This document shows positions 1-5,040 of a DNA stretch of 7,430 nt, piece by piece. Under the pieces are notes generated by a model. That model was given only the letters and a program-made list of their open reading frames with translations. It ran no database searches and had not been told where the DNA came from. The DNA is from Spirochaetaceae bacterium. GTDB taxonomy: Bacteria; Spirochaetota; Spirochaetia; Treponematales; Breznakiellaceae. Position numbers and translations under genes: made by a program. How positions within the stretch are numbered: the first letter of the stretch is position 1; each line of letters starts with the position of its first letter. The stretch is from contig JAIRXO010000139.1 of assembly GCA_031268255.1 (NCBI GenBank), positions 1 through 7,430 on the forward strand. The letters run 5' to 3'.

Positions 1-19
1 TATATTACAACAAATTAGT

Positions 20-92
20 TGATCCAGGGCCGAATCGAACGGCCGACCTGCCGCTTAGGAGGCGGCCGCTCTATCCCCTGAGCTACTGGACC
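20..92 (-). tRNA. tRNA-Arg with anticodon CCU (reads AGG)
   Basis: The reverse complement folds into a complete 73-nt cloverleaf. The acceptor stem pairs 86-92 with 21-27 (one G-U), and the discriminator A is at 20. The D stem is 80-83 with 68-71. The anticodon stem is 62-66 with 50-54, five Watson-Crick pairs. The T stem is 40-44 with 28-32, with a TTCGATT loop. The anticodon loop at 61-55 reads CTCCTAA, giving anticodon CCU and arginine identity. The 3' CCA is not encoded: the bases after the discriminator are ACT, so a CCA-adding enzyme must finish the transcript. The remaining bases 1-19 are A/T-rich downstream flank, with no complete terminator visible before the window edge. The gene is divergent from the amino acid operon and has its own promoter. 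Confidence 0.97.
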
Positions 93-107
93 GGTGGTGT
101 CCGTTAT

Positions 108-136
108 GTTATATCCCGCCCTGACGCTCTTGTCAA
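108..136 (-). promoter_or_regulatory. Sigma-70-type promoter of the tRNA-Arg gene
   Basis: On the - strand a perfect TTGACA (136-131) is followed by a 17-base spacer and TATAAC (113-108), which matches five of six bases of the -10 consensus. Transcription would start near 101, about nine bases before the tRNA 5' end at 92, so the primary transcript would have a very short leader. The position, spacing and match are all what a strong stable-RNA promoter should show. No GC-rich stringent-response discriminator is obvious. Confidence 0.8.
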
Positions 137-156
137 TGTACGCTGACCAGGCGTTT

Positions 157-169
157 GGCTCCCGGAGCC
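157..169. repeat. Inverted repeat upstream of the ilvN promoter
   Basis: GGCTCC at 157-162 and GGAGCC at 164-169 form a perfect six-base dyad around one central C. It abuts the proposed -35 element of ilvN at 171, where an activator or repressor site would be plausible. It could also fold as a short RNA hairpin in any transcript crossing it, but it has no T-run, so it does not look like a terminator. A dyad this short can arise by chance in GC-rich DNA, and the operator role is inference. Confidence 0.35.
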
Positions 170-170
170 C

Positions 171-199
171 TTGCACAGTCCGGCTGATTCTTATAAAAT
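171..199 (+). promoter_or_regulatory. Probable promoter of the ilvN operon
   Basis: TTGCAC (171-176) lies 17 bases before TAAAAT (194-199). The -10 matches the sigma-70 consensus at five of six bases; the -35 keeps only the TTG. An alternative -10, TATAAA at 192-197, would leave a 15-base spacer. Transcription would start near 206, giving a leader of only about 20-25 bases before the ilvN start codon. That is too short for a T-box or a leader-peptide attenuator. The weak -35 would suit regulation by a bound activator, which is inference. Confidence 0.5.
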
Positions 200-205
200 G
201 GTATG

Positions 206-218
206 ACAATGTAATTGT
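206..218. promoter_or_regulatory. Small dyad at the predicted ilvN transcription start
   Basis: ACAAT (206-210) and ATTGT (214-218) form a perfect inverted repeat with a three-base centre. It covers the predicted transcription start and ends where the purine-rich ilvN ribosome binding region (219-227) begins. A dyad here could be an operator at which a repressor blocks transcription. It could equally be a chance A/T-rich palindrome. The dyad itself is seen directly; the function is inferred. Confidence 0.3.
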
Positions 219-228
219 GGGGGAAGGC

Positions 229-747
229 ATGAGGCAGCATGTAGTGTCCGTTCTGGTGGAAAACCGGGCAGGGACACTCAGCCGGGTGTCAGGACTCTTC
301 AGCCGCCGCGGATTCAATATTGACAGTCTGACTGTCGGGGAAACAGAGGATGCTTCTGTTTCGCGTATGACTATCGCGGTGACCGGGGCAGATCCGGTGC
401 TCGAACAGATAATCAAGCAGCTCGAAAAACTGGTGGATGTTATCTCTGTCCGCCAGCTTGATCCTTCTTCATGTCTGCGGCGGGAAATCATGCTGGTTAA
501 AATCAGCGCCGGTGAGCAGACCCGTCCGGCTGTCATAGAGATAGCCGGAATTTTCCGTTCACGGGTTGTTGATGTTTCTTCCACTACCATTACCATTGAG
601 GCCACAGGCGATAGAGAAAAGCTCGACGGTCTTATTCTGCTTCTTCGTCCCTACGGCGTACTCGAATTAGCCCGCACCGGCCTTGTCGCCCTGGAGCGCG
701 GCGCCAGGATACTGTCCGTATCTTCTGTACTAAGCATTAGTAACTAA
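229..747 (+). CDS. ilvN: Acetohydroxyacid synthase, small (regulatory) subunit
   Basis: This 172-residue cytoplasmic protein is the regulatory subunit of acetohydroxyacid (acetolactate) synthase, the first enzyme common to branched-chain amino acid synthesis. It binds the catalytic IlvB subunit, raises its activity and confers valine feedback inhibition. An N-terminal ACT domain spans about residues 4-75 and contains ENRAGTLSRVSGLFSRRGFN; a second conserved domain follows from about 85 (REIMLVKI) to 160. N12, G15 and N30 align with N11, G14 and N29 of E. coli IlvH, residues at the valine site, so feedback sensitivity is likely. Length fits the family (IlvH is 163). The ATG at 229 follows the purine run GGGGGAAGG and matches the family N-terminus; in-frame codons back to 94 match nothing. 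The usual partner ilvB is not upstream: a divergent tRNA is there instead, and ilvN heads the operon. Confidence 0.95.
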   Translation: MRQHVVSVLVENRAGTLSRVSGLFSRRGFNIDSLTVGETEDASVSRMTIAVTGADPVLEQIIKQLEKLVDVISVRQLDPSSCLRREIMLVKISAGEQTRPAVIEIAGIFRSRVVDVSSTTITIEATGDREKLDGLILLLRPYGVLELARTGLVALERGARILSVSSVLSISN

Positions 748-793
748 CCGGCAATTGCGCGGCGGCCTTTGGCCTCTGTAAGACGATTACCGG
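748..793 (+). promoter_or_regulatory. Predicted stem-loop in the ilvN-ilvC junction
   Basis: In RNA, bases 748-757 (CCGGCAATTG) can pair with 784-793 (CGATTACCGG): eight Watson-Crick pairs, one G-U pair and a single C-A mismatch. Inside it lies a second perfect hairpin, GGCC (764-767) with GGCC (771-774) around UUU. The stem begins directly after the ilvN stop codon at 745-747. It has no trailing T-run, so it is not a classical terminator. It could stabilise an upstream mRNA end, mark a processing site, or belong to a regulatory leader for ilvC. The pairing is seen by hand; no folding energy was computed. Confidence 0.4.
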
Positions 794-807
794 AAACTCG
801 CCAATAT

Positions 808-829
808 GAAAAAGCCCTCCGGCTTTTTC
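808..829 (+). terminator. Terminator-like hairpin just before the ilvC ribosome binding site
   Basis: GAAAAAGCC (808-816) is perfectly complementary to GGCTTTTTC (821-829) around the tetraloop CTCC. The nine-pair stem ends in five A-U pairs and a T-run, the layout of a weak intrinsic terminator or attenuator, though the GC core is only three pairs. It ends one base before AGGAGG (831-836), the ilvC ribosome binding site. The loop side contains CCTCC (816-820), the exact complement of GGAGG (832-836), so an alternative fold could hide that site. Partial termination, translational control or mRNA processing are all possible, and none is proven from sequence. Confidence 0.45.
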
Positions 830-840
830 GAGGAGGAATT

Positions 841-1845
841 ATGGCTGTAATGTACTACGAAAAAGATTGTGATCTGGGCGCCCTAAAAGGCAAGACCATC
901 GCCGTTATCGGATACGGTTCCCAGGGACACGCCCATGCCCTTAACGCCAAGGAATCGGGCCTCAAGGTCATTGTCGGGCTCTACGAAGGTTCCGCTTCCT
1001 GGAAGAAGGCAGAGGCCGCGGGTCTTACGGTAAAGATCGCCAGGGAAGCGGCAGAGGCCGCCGATTTCATCATGATTCTCATCAATGATGAAAAGCAGGC
1101 CAGGCTCTATACTGAATCGATAAAGCCTGTTCTTAAACCAGGAAAGACCCTGGCTTTTGCCCACGGCTTTAATATCCACTTCGGCCAGATTACGCCGCCG
1201 CCTGATATTGACGTGGTGATGATAGCCCCCAAGGGTCCGGGGCATACGGTGCGCGAACAGTATCTGGCCGGCGCCGGAGTGCCCTGCCTCATCGCGGTTC
1301 ACCAGGACGCGTCGGGGAGCGCCAAGCGCCTGGGTCTTGCCTACGCGGCGGCCATAGGCGGCGCCCGTGCGGGAGTTTTGGAGACTACCTTTAAGGAAGA
1401 AACCGAGACAGACCTTTTTGGCGAACAGGCGGTACTCTGCGGCGGCGTCTCCGCCCTGATGAAGGCCGGTTATGAAGTGCTCGTCGAGGCCGGCTACCAG
1501 AGCGAGAGCGCCTACTTTGAGGTGATGCACGAAATGAAGCTCATCATAGACCTGGTAAACCGGGGGGGCCTCTCCTTTATGCGCTATTCAATCTCGGATA
1601 CCGCGGAATACGGCGACTATGTAAGCGGGCCCAGGATTATCACCGGAGAAACAAAGAATGCCATGCGTCAGGTGTTAAAGGAAATTCAAAATGGCAAATT
1701 TGCCAGGGAATGGATACTGGAAAATCAGGTAAACCGTCCCAACTTTAACCGCATGCGGGCCATTGAGGCGGACCACCCCATCGAAAAGGTAGGTAAGGAG
1801 CTTCGTTCCATGATGGGCTGGATAAAAAAGAACGAGGAAAAATGA
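841..1845 (+). CDS. ilvC: Ketol-acid reductoisomerase, class I (short form)
   Basis: This 334-residue enzyme rearranges and reduces 2-acetolactate or 2-aceto-2-hydroxybutyrate to the dihydroxy acid, the second common step of valine, leucine and isoleucine synthesis. The Rossmann domain (about 1-182) carries GYGSQG at 24-29 and the cofactor loop GLYEGSAS at 46-53. S51 and S53 are the phosphate-contacting type, so NADPH is the likely cofactor; Tyr replaces the common Arg at 48. The knotted C-terminal domain holds the catalytic and Mg-binding set H108, K131, D191, E195, E227, E231 and S252, all in standard motifs (APKGPGHTVR, DLFGEQAVLCGG, FEVMHEMKLI, RYSISDTAEYGDY). Length is typical of class I. 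ATG 841 follows AGGAGG by four bases; ATG 850 is a possible alternative. A TTG at 769 would add a tail unlike the family. The stop overlaps the leuA start as ATGA. Confidence 0.97.
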   Translation: MAVMYYEKDCDLGALKGKTIAVIGYGSQGHAHALNAKESGLKVIVGLYEGSASWKKAEAAGLTVKIAREAAEAADFIMILINDEKQARLYTESIKPVLKPGKTLAFAHGFNIHFGQITPPPDIDVVMIAPKGPGHTVREQYLAGAGVPCLIAVHQDASGSAKRLGLAYAAAIGGARAGVLETTFKEETETDLFGEQAVLCGGVSALMKAGYEVLVEAGYQSESAYFEVMHEMKLIIDLVNRGGLSFMRYSISDTAEYGDYVSGPRIITGETKNAMRQVLKEIQNGKFAREWILENQVNRPNFNRMRAIEADHPIEKVGKELRSMMGWIKKNEEK

Positions 1846-3383
1846 CAACAAACGCGGATCGTATTATCAGAATATTTGACACAACGCTCAGGGACGGTGA
1901 ACAGGCGCCGGGCTGCAGCATGAATCCCCAGGAGAAACTGGAAGTCGCAAGGCGCATAGAAAAACTGGGCGTTGATGTCATCGAAGCCGGGTTTCCCGCA
2001 TCAAGCCCCGGCGATCTCGAATCGGTACGGAGCATCGCCGGCATCATCAAAAACTGTTCTGTCGCGGGCCTGTGCCGTTCTCTGGAAAAGGACATTGACT
2101 CAGGCCGCGAGGCGCTAAAGAAGGCCGCCCGTCCCCGCATCCATATTTTCCTCGCTACTTCTCCCATACACATGGAGTACAAGCTCAAGATGACCGGGGA
2201 TCAGGTGCTTGAGCAGGCCGTCTCCGCGGTAAAGTACGCGAAAAAATTCTGTTCGGATATAGAATTCTCCGCCGAGGACGCGTCGAGGAGCGACCCTGAT
2301 TTTCTGTGCCGCGTGTTTGGCGGCGCCATAGCCGCCGGAGCGACAACGGTCAACATACCCGACACGGTGGGCTACGCTGTTCCCGGCGAATTCAGCGCCC
2401 TGGTCCGTTATGTGAAAGAACACACTCCCGGCGCGGAAAAGGCCGTGTTCTCCGTTCATGTGCACGATGACCTGGGCCTTGCCGTGGCAAACAGCCTTGC
2501 CGCCGCGGCCGCCGGAGCCGGCCAGATTGAATGTACGGTCAACGGCATAGGCGAGCGGGCGGGCAACGCTTCCCTTGAGGAAATCGTCATGGCCCTCAGG
2601 GTACGCAGGGATGTTCTCAAGGCCGATACCCGCGTTGACACCACCCAGCTTTACGGGGTAAGCCGCCTGGTAACCCAGGTTACCGGCGTCAAGGTGCAGC
2701 CTAACAAGGCCATAGTGGGGGACAATGCCTTTGCCCATGAGGCAGGTATACACCAGCACGGGGTTCTCATGAACCGGGCCACCTACGAGATTATGACCCC
2801 CGAATCGGTGGGTATCTCCAAGAACCAGATGGTACTCGGTAAACATTCGGGCCGCCATGCCCTTGAGGAAAGGCTCAAAGACCTTGGCTTTACCGTTGAC
2901 GGGAAAACCCTTGAGACGGTTTTTACCCAGTTCAAGGACCTGGCGGACAAGAAGAAAGTGATAAGCGACCGCGACATAGAAGCCCTGGTGATGGACACGA
3001 TGGTCCAGGCGCCTGAGACCTGGCATCTTGACCACTGGGCGGTAAACACCGGCTCGGCCCTCGGCGCGTCAGGCACCATCAGGCTTCAGCACAAGGATGG
3101 GTCAATTCAAAAAGAAGTTGCTATGGGAGACGGTCCCATTGATTCAATCTTTAAGGCCATAAACCAGATCATAGGCAGGGAGCCGGAACTGGACCTGTAC
3201 GAGATTGGCGCCATTACCGGCGGTTCGTCGTCACAGGGAGAAACCATAGTAAAGATAAGCCAGGACGGACGGCACTGGAACGGCAGGGGCGTTTCTACCG
3301 ATGTGATAGAGTCGTCGATCAAGGCCTACCTTTCGGCGGTCAACGCCATGGAATGGGACCTGGACGCCGGAGCGTCCGAATGA
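1842..3383 (+). CDS. leuA: 2-Isopropylmalate synthase
   Basis: This 513-residue enzyme condenses acetyl-CoA with 2-oxoisovalerate to 2-isopropylmalate, the first committed step to leucine. The HMGL-like TIM barrel (about 8-275) begins with IFDTTLRDGEQ, holding metal ligand D13 and catalytic R17. Further metal ligands H206 and H208 sit in HVHDD, and N242 in GERAGN. H101, S143, E145 and T175 align with His167, Ser216, Glu218 and Thr254 of the Mycobacterium tuberculosis enzyme, which supports true isopropylmalate synthase specificity. HEAGIHQHG at 299-307 and the KHSGRHAL subdomain follow. The allosteric domain (about 385-505), with GDGPIDSIFKAI and GRGVSTDVIESS, implies leucine feedback inhibition. 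The ATG overlaps the ilvC stop by four bases, with GAGG at 1834-1837, which favours coupled translation. It is full length and next to its paralogue cimA. Confidence 0.96.
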   Translation: MTTNADRIIRIFDTTLRDGEQAPGCSMNPQEKLEVARRIEKLGVDVIEAGFPASSPGDLESVRSIAGIIKNCSVAGLCRSLEKDIDSGREALKKAARPRIHIFLATSPIHMEYKLKMTGDQVLEQAVSAVKYAKKFCSDIEFSAEDASRSDPDFLCRVFGGAIAAGATTVNIPDTVGYAVPGEFSALVRYVKEHTPGAEKAVFSVHVHDDLGLAVANSLAAAAAGAGQIECTVNGIGERAGNASLEEIVMALRVRRDVLKADTRVDTTQLYGVSRLVTQVTGVKVQPNKAIVGDNAFAHEAGIHQHGVLMNRATYEIMTPESVGISKNQMVLGKHSGRHALEERLKDLGFTVDGKTLETVFTQFKDLADKKKVISDRDIEALVMDTMVQAPETWHLDHWAVNTGSALGASGTIRLQHKDGSIQKEVAMGDGPIDSIFKAINQIIGREPELDLYEIGAITGGSSSQGETIVKISQDGRHWNGRGVSTDVIESSIKAYLSAVNAMEWDLDAGASE

Positions 3384-3390
3384 GGAAGGG

Positions 3391-5040
3391 ATGAAGATAG
3401 AAATACTTGACACTACCCTCAGGGATGGTTCCCAGGGAGAACACATAAGTTTTTCGGTGCGGGACAAGCTCGCGGTAAGCGAAGCCCTTGACGAACTCGG
3501 CGCGGCCTGGATAGAGGCGGGGAATCCGGGGAGCAATCCCAAGGACCTGGAATTTTTCCGCCTTGCTTCTTCGCTGAAGCTCCAGCACGCAAAGCTCTGC
3601 GCCTTCGGTTCCACCAGGAAGAAGGGAAGCCCGCCCGAAAAGGACGGCCAGGTAAAAAGCCTTCTGGCCGCGGAGACAGGGGCGGTGGTGATTTTTGGCA
3701 AGAGCTGGGATCTCCATGTTACCGAAGTCCTCCGTGCGGAACTCGATGAGAATATAGCCATGATAGCCGAGACTGTCGCGTTCCTTAAAGAACGGGGGCG
3801 GACGGTGATATATGACGCCGAACATTTTTTTGACGGCTGGAAGGCCAATCCTCCTTATGCCATCTCGACCCTGAAAGCGGCAGCCGAAGCCGGGGCCGCC
3901 TGTATCGTACTCTGCGATACCAACGGGGGGAGCTTTCCTGACTTCATCGCCAAAGGGGTAGGCGCGGCGCGCAAGGCCCTTGCCCGTTTCCTGCCGCCTT
4001 CGGGCGGGGGGATACGCATCGGTATTCATGCGCATAACGACGCGGGCATGGCCTGCGCCAATACGGTCATGGCTGTTGAGGCGGGCTGTACCCATGTGCA
4101 GGGAACCCTCGTGGGTTTTGGGGAACGCTGCGGCAATACCGCTTTGGCGGCGGTAATTCCTTCAATAGAAATAAAATTGAAAAAGACCTGCCTTCCGCCG
4201 GGGAAACTGGCGCGCCTTTCGGAGCTGACCTGGAAGGTAGCCGAGGCTGCCAATGTGGCGGTTCCTGACAATATGCCCTATGTGGGACGCTATGCCTTTG
4301 CCCACAAGGCGGGCATGCACGCCGACGGCATACTCAAACTGAAATGTTCCTTTGAACACATAGAGCCGTCTCTGGTGGGCAACAGCCGCCACTTCCCCAT
4401 GAGCGAAGTGGGAGGCCGCTCGGCCATTGCCGAAAGGGTGAAGAAGATAGACCCTTCTGTCACCAGGGACCATCCGCTTACCGTGCTGCTTTTGGAAAAG
4501 ATCAAGGAGCTTGAAGCATCAGGCTGGCAGTTTGAAGGCGCCGACGCCAGTTTTGAACTTCTGGTACGGCGGCTCATTGCCGGAACAAAACCGCCCAGGG
4601 GAACAAAGCCGCCAAAATCCGTATACAAACCCCTGTTCAAAATTCTCGCCTACAGGGTGGTGAGCGAACATCCCACCGGCAGTTCAATAGCCTGTTCCCA
4701 TGCGTGGATCAAGGTTCTGGTTGACGGCAGGACCGAGATAGCCGCCGCCGAAGGGAACGGCCCGGTTCATGCCCTGGACGGGGCGCTGCGCCGGGCACTG
4801 GTCCATTTCTACGCCGACTTAACGCAGGTGCGCCTTTTGGATTACAAGGTCAGGGTCATAGACGGCAACGAGGCCACAGCCGCGAAGGTCAGGGTACTCA
4901 TAGAATCAACCGACGGTCTCCGCAGTTGGAGTACTGTCGGAGTTTCGGATGACATCATTGACGCGAGCCGCGCGGCGCTGGTTGATTCCATAGAATATAA
5001 ACTCATCCTCGACGGCGAAGAAGGAGGGCATACAGCATGA
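3391..5040 (+). CDS. cimA: (R)-Citramalate synthase
   Basis: This 549-residue LeuA paralogue is predicted to condense acetyl-CoA with pyruvate to (R)-citramalate, opening the threonine-independent route to 2-oxobutyrate and isoleucine. The barrel starts with ILDTTLRDGSQ (metal ligand D7, R11), and H213, H215 and N249 complete the metal site. Motifs of the citramalate synthase family rather than LeuA are FGKSWDLHV (102-110), YDAEHFFDGWKANPPYA (141-157), CDTNGG (175-180) and the EASGWQFEGADASFELL linker (375-391). The position of the substrate-binding His of LeuA is a valine (V100), which suits the small pyruvate methyl. A LeuA-type allosteric domain spans about 413-540 (GNGPVHALDGAL, GVSDDIIDASRAAL), so isoleucine feedback is plausible. 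It lies seven bases after leuA, with AGGAAGGG running up to the ATG, and its stop overlaps the leuB start as ATGA. Homocitrate synthase is the main alternative but fits the motifs less well. Confidence 0.92.
   Translation: MKIEILDTTLRDGSQGEHISFSVRDKLAVSEALDELGAAWIEAGNPGSNPKDLEFFRLASSLKLQHAKLCAFGSTRKKGSPPEKDGQVKSLLAAETGAVVIFGKSWDLHVTEVLRAELDENIAMIAETVAFLKERGRTVIYDAEHFFDGWKANPPYAISTLKAAAEAGAACIVLCDTNGGSFPDFIAKGVGAARKALARFLPPSGGGIRIGIHAHNDAGMACANTVMAVEAGCTHVQGTLVGFGERCGNTALAAVIPSIEIKLKKTCLPPGKLARLSELTWKVAEAANVAVPDNMPYVGRYAFAHKAGMHADGILKLKCSFEHIEPSLVGNSRHFPMSEVGGRSAIAERVKKIDPSVTRDHPLTVLLLEKIKELEASGWQFEGADASFELLVRRLIAGTKPPRGTKPPKSVYKPLFKILAYRVVSEHPTGSSIACSHAWIKVLVDGRTEIAAAEGNGPVHALDGALRRALVHFYADLTQVRLLDYKVRVIDGNEATAAKVRVLIESTDGLRSWSTVGVSDDIIDASRAALVDSIEYKLILDGEEGGHTA
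4582..4617 (+). repeat. 18-base tandem duplication inside cimA
   Basis: GGAACAAAACCGCCCAGG (4582-4599) is followed directly by GGAACAAAGCCGCCAAAA (4600-4617), with 14 of 18 bases identical. In protein this gives GTKPPR then GTKPPK, residues 398-409, in the linker between the catalytic and allosteric regions of CimA. The reading frame is kept. It looks like a small in-frame duplication lengthening a flexible basic, proline-rich linker. Confidence 0.7.

Noticed and set aside
1..92. tRNA gene as an integration site (att) with a mobile element alongside
   Set aside because: No partial copy of the tRNA 3' end, integrase or mobility gene is seen, and the adjacent genes are core metabolism of matching composition.
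198..214. Mini-ORFs (ATG GTA TGA; ATG ACA ATG TAA) in the ilvN leader
   Set aside because: They are two or three codons long, overlap the predicted transcription start, and lack a ribosome binding site, so they are almost certainly chance.
94..228. Upstream extension of the ilvN frame
   Set aside because: The frame is open back to 94, but the added 45 residues match no family N-terminus and would cross the predicted promoter. The ATG at 229 gives the standard start and has a ribosome binding site.
93..228. T-box riboswitch or leader-peptide attenuator before ilvN
   Set aside because: The predicted leader is only about 25 bases. There is no T-box sequence, no specifier stem, no run of Leu/Ile/Val codons and no terminator in this gap.
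769..840. TTG start for ilvC at 769
   Set aside because: It would add 24 residues unlike any ketol-acid reductoisomerase and run through both stem-loops, whereas ATG 841 has AGGAGG directly upstream.
2115..3035. Long - strand open frame of 306 codons opposite leuA
   Set aside because: It lies wholly within leuA, resembles no family I know, and is explained by GC-rich codon bias leaving the opposite strand open. The same holds for - strand frames at 15-605, 883-1530, 3340-4095, 4842-5291 and 6522-7265.
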